From: Litsea cubeba
Lineage: Eukaryota; Streptophyta; Magnoliopsida; Laurales; Lauraceae
Reading direction: 5' to 3'
Assembly: GCA_012931725.1 (NCBI GenBank)
Contig: CM022948.1
Span: 13,433,399 to 13,497,398 of the forward strand
DNA: 64,000 bases
Positions 31,614-42,300 of the stretch are shown here, in pieces (the stretch's first letter is position 1; every line of letters begins with the position of its first letter). The notes beneath the pieces were generated by a model. It made no database searches and was not told the origin of the DNA. It was given only the letters and a program-made list of their open reading frames with translations. The position numbers were made by a program, and so were the translations under genes.

Positions 31614-33850
31614 CTAATTCAAACCCATTAGAAGGTAGCTCAATTGGACTTCTCTGGATGGCTTCTTCTTCTGTGATTTGGAATTCTCTCTCTCACGCAG
31701 GTGAAGGACTAGTTGAAGAGCTGCCCAATCTAAGAATTCTTTAGGCATTGCTTGTGCGAGAGTTCTTTGTAAGGAATGCCTCCAGTAAGGATAGCAAACT
31801 GGCTCATAACCAATCCACCTTAAGCATGCTCTACCGTACACTTCTGGTGTAGGTGTAAAGAAGGATGAAAATCGCAAAGGTAGCATCTTGGTCTTCACAA
31901 ATCCAGGAATCTGATAACTCAAAAATAAAAATTCTAGTATGAGATTTTCCCAATAATGTATTATGAAATGCGTGGTGTAGGAATGCATGTCTTTGGCACG
32001 AGATTAAATAAGGGGTGAATGCTATTAGTTTAATTCATCATCCCATCAAATTTGATATTGGTTACTAATTCATCAAAGCTCTTTTTGTCCGTTTTGAGCG
32101 GAATATAAATCATATATATATATATATATAATTTATTATTGGTTTAAAGTATTTTTTTTTTCTTTTTGGCAAATTGAGAGAGAGGGGGAGGGGGAGGGAG
32201 AGAGATAAGATTTGCACCTGACATTGGACGTCGATTCCATGTTGCTTGTACTCGACATGAAGGTTTCTTGAAAATTGATGAATGTACCTAAGTCAATGTT
32301 AACAAAAATATAAATCAAAAGATAAATTTCATTATGCCAACCATTACTTTATTTTTTCGGTAAAAAAAAAAAAAGCTCCCAATTAATAGTATGGATATAC
32401 AGATTAAAAGTTTAAAAAAGGAGCGTTTTTCGCATTCAAAATAATTCTGGAATGCTAGGAGTCTTTGTTAATAGCATAGCATGTGGATAGGAATTTCTAT
32501 GGTCTGCTTGATGATCACCTTGTGGGTTAATGCTCAATACTCTTATTCACCCACCTTCATTATTTCTCACGCCATGAGGATTGTCGATCAGGAATGGAGC
32601 TCACGGAAAAGTATTTGGATATTGAGTTTTGGGTTTTTATCTTGAGTACTATCATGAAAGAGTGAAAGAAAATAAATTAGTTTTTAAATAACAAAAAAAC
32701 CCAAAAGTAAAAGTAAATATACATATTAATATTAAAGCTTGATATCTTTTTGGAGAAATTATTGCTTTTTTATTTTTGTTATTTTCCTCTTTCTGTTAGT
32801 TCCTCTCCACTTAGAAAGAGCTCACCAATCCTTTTCTTCTAATTTCATGGTTATGTCTCTATATTTTGTTATGGATCGACCTCTTTTTCCATTGTTTTCT
32901 TTCTCTAGCTTTCCCTTCACCATGGGTGTAAAGTTACTTGGAGCCCAAACATTTTGATGTACAAAATTATTTCTAATATTGCCTCTACTAGTGCTCAAAA
33001 TGGCCCATCTGCCCCAACCAATAAGAGCCAATCTTAATCTATGGTGCATGGATGCTTCAAAATGAGCAACGCATCGTGTCCTATCATATCCGATACTTCA
33101 CTTTTTACGTATAAAATCAGTGCCTCTACCGTCTCTATGGCGTGTCCTTGCTGTATCCATCCTATATCTGTGCATCATAGATCTTAACATTGTGAACAAA
33201 AAAAAAAAGATTGATGATTGACAAAGAACTTACGCTTTTGTCGCGGAATAAACTGAGTATAAAGGAAATGATGGGAGGGTATCAGCCGACCCCGAGCCGA
33301 TATTAATGATGGCCCCTCTCTTCTTCTTAAGCATCACAGGTAGCACAACCCTAGTGACCCTACACATACCCTCCAAATTCACCCTTACAATATCATCCAT
33401 AATTGAATCAGCCTCATGAAAGAATCTGGGCCATGTGTTAGTCATGCCAGCATTATTGATCAAGATCCCAACGTCCAATCCATCTATCCCTTCCTGTATT
33501 CTACTACAAATCACTTCTAAAGGATCGGTTGAGAAGTCAATAACAATACTCCTCACCTGCAATCCACTTCCAAGATATCTTTGCTGCAATTCCTTGGTAG
33601 TGACACTTAGTCTGGTGGGGTTCCTACCCACCAAAATCAGGTGGAGACCCTTTGAAGCCAGCTCAAATGCGAGGGCCTTGCCAATCCCATCAGTGGAGCC
33701 TGTGACTAGAGCCCAAGAACCATATTCTTTGAGGTTTTTTGGAGGTCTGAGGAAATGGACCCAGACCCACCTGATAATTGATATGAGGGTCTTGAAGATG
33801 GTGATGAATCCGATGGTTTTTGCTAGAAGTTCAAGAACGGGCGTCTCCAT
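31614..33850 (-). CDS. KCR: very-long-chain 3-oxoacyl-CoA reductase (KCR), copy A
   Basis: Reduces 3-ketoacyl-CoA to 3-hydroxyacyl-CoA with NADPH, the second step of the ER fatty-acid elongase that supplies wax, cutin/suberin and sphingolipid chains. Three exons: 33850-33234, 32287-32218 (70 nt) and 31910-31614, all with GT-AG borders, giving 327 aa. An N-terminal hydrophobic segment (about residues 13-34) would anchor it in the ER. Short-chain dehydrogenase motifs are complete: TGSTDGIG (50-57), NNAG (132-135), Ser186/188, Tyr201 and Lys205 (YSATK). An in-frame ATG at 33931 would add 27 residues; 33850 is preferred because its MET start matches copy B. The C-terminus is longer than in copy B and ends MGLN, without an obvious dilysine ER signal. 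Introns are 946 and 307 bp. Confidence 0.93.
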
Positions 33851-34815
33851 TGGTGGATGGAAATATAGAGGATTCAGGCAAGCTGGTTGAGGATTGACTT
33901 GGAGGGTTTTAGAGGGAAATATAGAGAGCATTGGGTTGCCTCAATATGAAAAGCATGATTTGAGAATCGGTTAATATGGAGGGTACAAATGGCATGAGCA
34001 AGGGATCATCAATGCATCACCTAACAGAGAAAAATATTAATAAGGAGAATTGTCAAAAAAAAAACTTTGTTAGTTTGGAAATACCCTAGTAAAAATGGTT
34101 TTATTCTTGCGTTAAAAACCCCCTTAATATTTGTTGGGAATCTTTCGCTTAAATCCAATGTTACAGTTGTAAACTAATCCCACTATTTTAGTTTAGTCAA
34201 CAAGATTGAATTAGATCCTTATACAATGGTATATTAATTTAGTTGTAAATATTGTATAATTAAATCCCATAGTTATTAATGAAGCATACAGTATATAGTT
34301 GTGCAAAAGCTTTTTCCAAAATTAACTTTATTAGAAGAATATAAAATTCATAATGTAAATGTGACAATTTTACAAATATTTTTCATAGAATTTTAGAATT
34401 GAATGCAACTTGTGCCACGTCCACAAACTATCAGTTTTTGCAGTGATTCTTCTTTGTCTTCTTTTTATCATCAACGATCTCATCTATAAGTGGGTTCACT
34501 AAAAAGAGTGTTTGTTCGCATCAGATTACATAGGAATTCATGTTCACGGATTTTTGAAGAGGGGAGGTGTGAAAGATACATGGAAGGATATAATGTGGAT
34601 CAGAAGTAGATGGACAATATTGATTGTACTTGCTATATAGGTATTCAACTAGTAGGTAGGGTGATGGTTGTGTATTCATTTCTCATCTTCTTTTGTTTCA
34701 ACTTCTGTTAAAAGGGAGGTAATTTGATGGTCATTTTGTATATTCACCTTTGTTGATCTTCATTTTGAACCACCTATGGCATGAGTTACTATATATTCAA
34801 TTCCTATATATTCTA
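33851..34815. other. Upstream region of KCR copy A
   Basis: This 1-kb AT-rich region should hold the promoter of the minus-strand KCR copy A. I see no clear TATA box at the usual distance from 33850. The Copia element at 34816-38528 begins just upstream. Confidence 0.45.
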
Positions 34816-35137
34816 TGTTGTGCGCATGTATGCGGAAACGTGAATGAATGCGATCGAACGAACAAACAACCACACAAGAACAATCAATCACACACAAGAG
34901 AATTACGTGGTTCGGCAATCTTGCCTACGTCCACGGGAAAGAAACTCGACTCTCCTTTAGGTTCACTCTTCTGTCTGTCTGTCTATCTCTCATGGGTTAC
35001 ACATTACATCATATATATAATGTTCTCTTTCTTATTCCCCAAGAAACTCCTATCTTAATCAATAAGAAAGTCCCGGTACAATTACCATAATACCCATGAC
35101 CATGAACCTACTTGGTCTGGACCCACTAAGCCCAACA
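34816..35137 (-). repeat. 3' LTR (minus-strand element)
   Basis: 322 bp with TG...CA ends. It contains a CTGTCTGTCTGTCTAT microsatellite (about 34971-34986) and a TATATATAATG block near 35012. Confidence 0.92.
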
Positions 35138-35182
35138 ATCTCCCCCTCCTAGACCATGGGGAAGACGCCTCTGAACCCCTTA

Positions 35183-37163
35183 CTAGGAGTCCAGTCCTGC
35201 CAACTCTGAACACAGCTCCAGCTTTCCCTTAGATACAACCTTAGGCATCATGTCGGAGGGATTCTTGTCAATGTGAATCTTTTACAGCTTCATGAGATTC
35301 TTTTCGATGACCTCACGAATCCAATGATATCTCACATCAACATGCTTTGTGCGGAGACATTTCAAGAGCTTTCATGTTTCTCTTTCAACCATGACATGAA
35401 ACTGTTGAAATACTTGGAACACCTGATCCTTCGATTTCAACGAATAAACCCAGACTTTCATGCTTCGAGCAATACCCTTTAAACTGGTTGGATATGCACT
35501 CACCACCATTATCTGTGCGGAGACATTTCAAGAGCTTTCCTGTTTCTCTTTCAACCATGACATGAAACTGATGAAATACTTGGAACACCTGATCCTTCGA
35601 TTTCAACGCATAAACCCAGACTTTCCTGGATGCATCATTAATAAATGTGACAAAAGACTTATTGCCACCCAATAACTCCACCTCTATGGGACCACAAACA
35701 TCAGAATATACCAAATCCAACACATTAGATTTTATCGTTGATGTTTTAGAGAAAGAAACCCTATGCTGTTTACCAAACAAGCAATAATCACAAAGTTCAA
35801 GGGATGTACCTTTGGAGTAGTTAATCAGATCTTTCTTTGCCAATAACTGCAGTCCTTTCTTACTCATATGTCCAAGTCTCTTGTGCCACAGATTTGGAGA
35901 GGATCTGTTTTCAACAGCATTCAACACACCTTTGCATAGCTTCACATGTGTCTTGTACAGCGTATTACACGCCTTCCCTCTCGCAAAAATAAGAGACCCT
36001 TTAGTGAGTTTCCACCTGCCATTTCCGAAGTAACTTTCATAACCTGCACGGTCCAATGAAGTCCCGGAAATCAGATTCAACCGCAGATCAGGAATATGTC
36101 GCACATCTTTCAACGTCATTGTGTAACCAATATCGGTTTAAATGCAGACATCACCAATCCCAACAATATTCGAATGACTTGTGTTGCCCTTCTTCACAGT
36201 GCAAAAGTCCCCTACTTTGTACGTCGTGAACATCTCCTTAGAAGGAGTAGCATGGTAGGATGCTGCTGTGTCAACAACACACTCAACCTCATCATCTGCA
36301 ACACTCAAACACTTTTCAACTTCACTGGTCAGAATCATTACTTCATTATCCAAAGTAGCAGTAGTGTTAGTGTCATTCTTCTGCTCATTGTTGGTTTCTT
36401 TCTTTTCCTTCAAGGCAAAGCAATTCTTCTTAATGTGACCCTCCTTGCTACAATGAAAGCATTTTCCAGACTTTTTTCTTAGTCTGTGATTCCTTGCCAA
36501 CTCTGGACTTGCCACGACCCCCCTTTGGTCCCCTACTCTTACTCCTCCCTCTATTCTCAGTAACAAAGGCCTGTGCATTATCTGTCCCTGCAGTTTTCCT
36601 TCTTGTTTCTTCATTTAACAAGCTGCTAGTAACCTGACTCATTGATAACACACCATCTAGAGTAGAGTTGCTCACGGAAACAACCAATGTCTCCCATGTA
36701 TCTGGCAAAGAACTTAGAAGAAATAAAGCTTGCATCTCATCATCAAGGACCATCTTCATTGTAGCCAGCTCATTCACAATGCATTGAAAATCATTTATGT
36801 GATCTTCAATTTTACCACCCTCCTTGAATTTCATGTTCACAAGCTTTCTAATTAGAAAATTTTTGTTTACGGCGGTTTTCTTCTCATATCTTTCTTCTAA
36901 CTTCATCCAAAGGGTTCTCGCATTGGTTTCATTAGACACGTGATGAAATATGCTGTTATCCACCCACTGTCTGATGTGACCAATGGTCTTTCTATGCATC
37001 TTTTTCCAATCTGGGTCAGACATCTCTTTTGGGCAGGCACTATCCCCCTCAATGGGATCATAGAGGTATTGCAATAGAGGATATCCTCCATCTTAGGTTT
37101 CCAAATCAACCAATTGGTATGGTTGAGTTTGACATTGGTAGTGTTCACAATGTTGTTCTCCAT
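35183..37163 (-). pseudogene. Copia gag-protease-integrase fused to RNase H tail
   Basis: Gag begins MENNIVNTTNVKL at 37163 and is broken by a frameshift near 37000-37070. A CCHC zinc knuckle (CFHCSKEGHIKKNC, near 36470) and a protease core VVDTAASYHAT (near 36280) follow. Integrase starts with HKRLGHMS and CDYC, and keeps two of its catalytic Asp (YSDVCGP, RTDNGGE), but ends before the third acidic residue. After a duplicated 110-bp block the text resumes at the C-terminal RNase H (KHVDVRYHWIREVIEK), ending in GLDS and TAG at 35183. The RT and most of RNase H are absent. Confidence 0.9.
35349..35622. repeat. Direct duplication of about 108 bp in the integrase region
   Basis: TGTGCGGAGACATTTCAAGA and the following 90 bp occur at 35349-35457 and 35515-35622 with few differences. 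It lies exactly where the RT and RNase H are missing, so it may mark the deletion event. Confidence 0.88.
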
Positions 37164-38207
37164 CTTAATTGAATAATCAAGAAAATATAAACAATTATCA
37201 CTAACCTCAATTTCTGCACCAATCTGTAGATCTCGTCACTACAAGCACGCTGGAAGAAACGGATCTGAAATCCGATTCTGGATGGCTCCGATATTGCAAA
37301 AATAGTTTTCTGCGCTCTGATTAGTCAAACTTTCTTGTTGAGCATCAAACTGCCAATCTTCTTCCACACTTACATAGATCTGCTCTTAACGAGTCTGTAG
37401 GCGCAAATGGATCTCCGATCTGACACGGGATGATCAAGATATCGAAGAAACAAGTTTCAACCGTCGATGTGGTCAAAACTGTTGTTTGACCGTACTGTTC
37501 GCTGACATGGCGATGACGTTAGCGGCTACTGGATGGGCTTCCTGGTACCGCCTGACCCGAACCTGGTCCTGGCTGTGGGCTGAGCTTTCTGCAAACGGGT
37601 CAGGTCAACCCGACCCGAACCCAACCCGGAACTAAACCCAGTCTTCTCCCCAAACAGAACGGGTTCTTCTTCGTTCTGGTTTTGTAACCAGAACACGTTG
37701 GAGACTCTGCTCCTTTGGTTCTTCGTCTCCGGTGATGGCACAGCAGCGGGGACCGGCGATGGCCGATGAAGACACGGCAACAGTGGACCGGCGAAGGGCG
37801 GACGCCGGGACGGTGAGGGCGGCAGCACCGGTTGACGCCGGGACATCTTCCTCAGCGACGACAGCAGGCCGAAACTGCTGAAATCCGGTCTGTAAAATCC
37901 GGATCACCCCCTCCGTCTATGGCGACGCGCAGCGGCGACAATAAATTCGGCGAGATCTGGTCTCCTGTACACAGCGATGGCGATACCGGATCTTCTGTCT
38001 TCTCCGGCCAATAGAACCCAGAACCCGATCTCTATTTCGAATTAGGAAATTCGATCCGTGTGATCCATGTGGCCCAGCAGAGATCGGAAACGATCTCTCT
38101 TTTCTGCGACGAAGAACCACGCGCAGAAATCCGGATACCTTTGATCCGATCCGTCGATCACGAGCGCGGCACAATCCAAGCACTAGAAACCTGGCTCTGA
38201 TACCACT

Positions 38208-38528
38208 TGTTGTGCGCGTGTATGCGGAAACGTGAATCAATGCGATCGAACGAACAGACAACCACATAAGAACAATCAATCACACACAAGAGAATTACGT
38301 GGTTCGGCAATCTTGCCTACGTCCACGGGAAAGAAACTCGACTCTCCTTTAAGTTCACTCTTCTGTCTGTCTGTCTGTCTCTCATGGGTTACACATTACA
38401 TCATATATATAATGTTCTCTTTCTTATTCCCCAAGAAACCCTATCTTAGTCAATAAGAAAGTCCCGGTACAATTACCATAATACCCATGACCATGAACCT
38501 ACTTGGTCTGGACCCACTAAGCCCAACA
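38208..38528 (-). repeat. 5' LTR (minus-strand element) with primer site at 38205-38193
   Basis: 321 bp, paired with 34816-35137. The long GC-richer leader between this LTR and gag (37170-38190) contains only chance frames. Confidence 0.92.
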
Positions 38529-38533
38529 TTCTA

Positions 38534-39081
38534 TTCAAACAAGCAGTCCCGAAGTGGTAGTTTCTCAATGTAGAACTCAAAGGTGGTTTTGAAAACTTTT
38601 TATACCTAACTTCCAGTCTAAGTGTCCCTCTTCAAGTAGAATTGAGAATAGCACATGTTGAATAACAACACAGCAAAGATTATCCATATAGCTTAATGAA
38701 ATAAGACCAATATAATAGGCAGACCCTGGAGAATAAAAAAGGGGACTATCATTAAGGGAGCCACATGAACTAAATCAAAGCCATTGAGAAATGACCATCT
38801 GTAAGTGATTCACACCATCCGCATTGTAAGTTCATTCATGCACATGACCATAAATTAGATGAATAAGTAATTAGTTTTAATTTAAAAATCAATTTTATAT
38901 AAATAACCAAAATGCAAGGTACAAGAGTGTCCTTAGAACAGCCATTCAAACCTGCTCAAGTGAAATCTTTGCCTCACAAGAATAGAAATCAATCCTTTCT
39001 TTATTCTCTGTTTTTATTGATAGCATGGCTTAAGCCCACATATTGATGGTAGTGACAATGAAGATGGCTCTTGCCAACAAG
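38534..39081. other. 3' flank of KCR copy B
   Basis: No feature seen. The stop codon of KCR copy B is at 39084-39082. Confidence 0.4.
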
Positions 39082-39330
39082 TCATTCGTTTTTATCAGAA
39101 CCTTTGAGCCCTCGCCTATTGCCAAAACTAGAATGTAGAAGCCAGGCAAATCTGGGAGTATCTGGTAATAGAGAGGTCAAATACCACTGAATGCGATGCG
39201 TCCAAAAAGGAATGCAAAAGGGCTCATACCCTATCCAGCGTACAGCAGCTTGAGAATAAGCCTCTGGGGATGGTGTAAAGAAAGACTGTGTCTTGAAGCC
39301 TACCATTTTCGTGGATACATAAAAGGGCAT
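39082..39330 (-). CDS. KCR: KCR copy B exon 3
   Basis: 249 nt after GGATGCAG, reading MPFYVSTKMVGF and ending DKNE then TGA. It matches exon 3 of copy A in FFTPxPE, RWIGYEP and the Trp-rich C-terminal part. Confidence 0.92.
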   Translation of the reverse strand: MPFYVSTKMVGFKTQSFFTPSPEAYSQAAVRWIGYEPFCIPFWTHRIQWYLTSLLPDTPRFAWLLHSSFGNRRGLKGSDKNE

Positions 39331-42300
39331 CTGCATCCAAAATCTACAAAGTCAATTCCTTTTATTTGCAAACTAATAAAGAAAAGATTATTTGATGGTC
39401 ATTTAGTAAGACCGTAAAACGGTCGAATCCGGTCTATAGTTGTTGTTTCCCTACTCTCGATGTATGCGGGCGGGGCACTCGTCAAGCCAAGGCCCTCAAG
39501 AGCCTATGTTACCTTGGCCCCTACCCTACCCTTACGGTCCAAGGTTGGGCTTGTAAATGAAGAAAATAATATTATATATATATTCTACACTACAATCAGG
39601 CACAAGTATCTACCAAACATTAACCACCTTCTATTCAGACTTGGGAAGGAAAATGCTTGCAACAAGCAACATCACGGAGTTAAAAAATTCTATTTACTCA
39701 AAATTGAATTAAAAAATTAAAAATAAAAAGAAGACATTATTTGCCTTTGAAAAAAAAATGTGTACGTCCGTGTTTTTATGATGCCAACTTGGATACATGA
39801 AAATTTCATTAGCGGAATGAGAGGGGGGCACAAATAGTGTGAATTCGAGGTTTGCTAATGGTGATTCTACTCAAATCATTTTTACGGCCTATTCTAGACT
39901 TTAGGCACTCAAAGTTAATGGTTTTGAAACTGAGTTTTTATTTCTTTATTATTATTGAGACTTAGTACAATAATAGACAAACATTACATTTGCGTTGTCT
40001 TCCAAGTTCCAAATCATGGCAGAATGTGGTTAAGAACCGACATGGATAATAAGTCATACAAAGCACAACTTAGAAACAAGTGAAAACAATAACTACAACA
40101 AATAACTAAAAACTAACACCTAATAGTAAGGCGTGACAGTTCTCACTTAGTTATCCAAGATTCGAACTCTGGGAAGGCCACCTTCCCTAACCCGAGGACT
40201 CCTTCCCTCATCTTAAGTCCCCTCACCTCATTCGAGGTTCCCTCACCTCAAGGCTCTCCCACTAGCATGGGTTCAATGGGTCTCCAGCCCCTTAGATGGG
40301 GTACCGAAAAAACAAATAAGTAAAAAAGTAAATAAAGAAAAGAAATGTTCAAAATTGTCAATAACTCAATGTCTAGGCACTAAAACCTTCTAGATGCAAT
40401 TATTTCTTTCAATAAAACATGAAGCATTCCAATATAAGACTTATATCAATCATTAGACCTAACACTCTACTGACCTCCATTAAAGAAATAACACAATGAT
40501 AAAAATAGAAAAAAATAACAAACAAGATAAAAGGCACAGGGGAAGAATATATGGGAAAAGGAGGTATTTTAACAATCACGTCTATAATATATATTATAAT
40601 ATATATATGTATGTATGTATATGTAAAAATAAGAAAGAGGGCCGAGCCGGGCTAGTCTTGGTAATGTCCAAGCCCAGCCCTCAAATTGGTGTGCCTACAA
40701 AAATTTTGCACCCTCAAGCTTTTTACAAAAAACTAAATCCCTCTTTTTGCATGATTTTTTGAAGCCGGGCCCCTCGTCACAGGGCCAAATTGACAGGCCT
40801 ATCATTTATTTATCTTTACATATGTTTCTTCGGTTTTTAGCCATTTTTATATATTCATTAGGTCACATTTGGCAATTAAATCTTCAGGGATTGCTCACCG
40901 GTTTTCCAAAAAGTATTGGTAAAACCAACATTTGGAAATTGTTAGTCCCTAGGGATTTGGGCAAGTGAAAATCCTCACTTTTGAGGATTTTTATGTTCGA
41001 CCGAACCCTCAATAGGATATGGCCATATCCTCATTTTTGCGGATATACATATTGATAAACAACCATATCATATTGAAATCCTCGGGTATACAAATCCTCA
41101 ATGAAGAGTCCATGTTCTAGCTGGGGCAGTGAGGAAGCCTCAAATTTTTGGATTCCTCATTTGTTACGAAAAGTGCCCTTAGAACTCATCGGTAATCAAT
41201 TCCATACACACAAATAGACCCATAATTTGAAATATTGGACCCCTTGGCTCAATTCTTCAAAATATGATATGATTGGCCTCATTCGCAAGTGGCACATGAA
41301 TTGAATTGAAGTCCCCTAAAGAAAATGAAAAGGAAAAAAAAAAAGGAATAGGAAGATTTAAGCAAATTTGTTTTAGTTGGTGGTGGAGAATATGGATGCC
41401 TTGGGCCTAGACTCCTGGCGCTGTTAAGGTTCCGTTGTAAGCCCATGATATGAGTCCAAAAACTAAATGGGCTGGCTGGCCAAGTGGTTAAATGCGTGTG
41501 CATGTGGCGTAGCCCAGCCTCACATATTTAACATATTCTATGTAATTAGTAAACTGCCCACGAAGGAAAAGGGGCAAGCTAAAAAGATGGCATCCATGAA
41601 TGCAAGTGGTAAAGTGAATTTTTGGCCCGTGATTGATAAGAACGCAGTAACATAATTTATATAGCCGAACCCAATATAGCTGTGACTAGGCTTTCATAAT
41701 AATAAGATTTTGTAAATGGGCCCGGCATCTACCTAACTAATTAGGCGCCCGGGGGATTAGGCGCCCGGGGGATGGATGTCATGTGGGTTTAGTTTTTACC
41801 TGATAACTAAAAAAGCAGAGCTTCAGCATGCTTTGGCTCAACCACTCATTTATATATAGCCCCTTCTTTTGATGTGATTTATTGTTCGAGCTAAAGTGGG
41901 ACCCATTATTTGATATCCAACCATTAGATATTGAAACGTGGACCCACATGAGCTCCTCATGTATACATGTCTAAGACATAGGATTAGAGGAAGTAAGCTG
42001 TGGTACCTGACACTGCACATCGATCCCGCCCTTCTTGTATTCAACATAGAGGCCTCTTGAAAATTGACTAATGTACCTGAAACAAACCCATATAAATGAC
42101 GGGTTTTCTAAATTATAAGAAAAAATTATCTTGGGATTGTGATATGTGGAACCTCCTCAGCCAATACTGAAATTAAAAGCAGCTAAAATTGAAGAAATAA
42201 CGGTGAAATTATAAGAATTAAATAAGATTTTTAGAAATTATAAGAACAATAAAATTAAAAGCGGCTAAAATTAAAGAAACACCGGTGAAGATGAATTAAG

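Larger units (their letters stand above)
34816..38528 (-). mobile_element. Copia LTR retrotransposon lacking RT
   Basis: The LTRs are at 34816-35137 (322 bp) and 38208-38528 (321 bp), reading TGTTGGGC...CAACA on the minus strand. The target duplication TTCTA is at 34811-34815 and 38529-38533. On the minus strand the primer site TGGTATCAGAGCC (38205-38193) follows the 5' LTR by 2 nt, and the polypurine tract AGGAGGGGGAG precedes the 3' LTR. The internal 3.07 kb encodes gag, protease and part of integrase, then jumps to the last part of RNase H. About seven substitutions and one indel separate the LTRs by eye, so it is moderately young. It sits between the two KCR genes. Confidence 0.93.

Noticed and set aside
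33435..33890. 151-codon plus-strand frame
   Set aside because: It is antisense to KCR copy A exon 1, which has full family motifs.
37526..38279. Arg/Pro-rich minus-strand frames between LTR and gag
   Set aside because: They lie in the untranslated leader of the Copia element, have no domains, and overlap in several frames because of GC content.
41467..41520. tRNA-like GGCTGGCCAAGTGGTTAA
   Set aside because: It resembles an A box, but no B box (GGTTCGANTCC) follows at the right distance and no cloverleaf forms; at most a SINE remnant.
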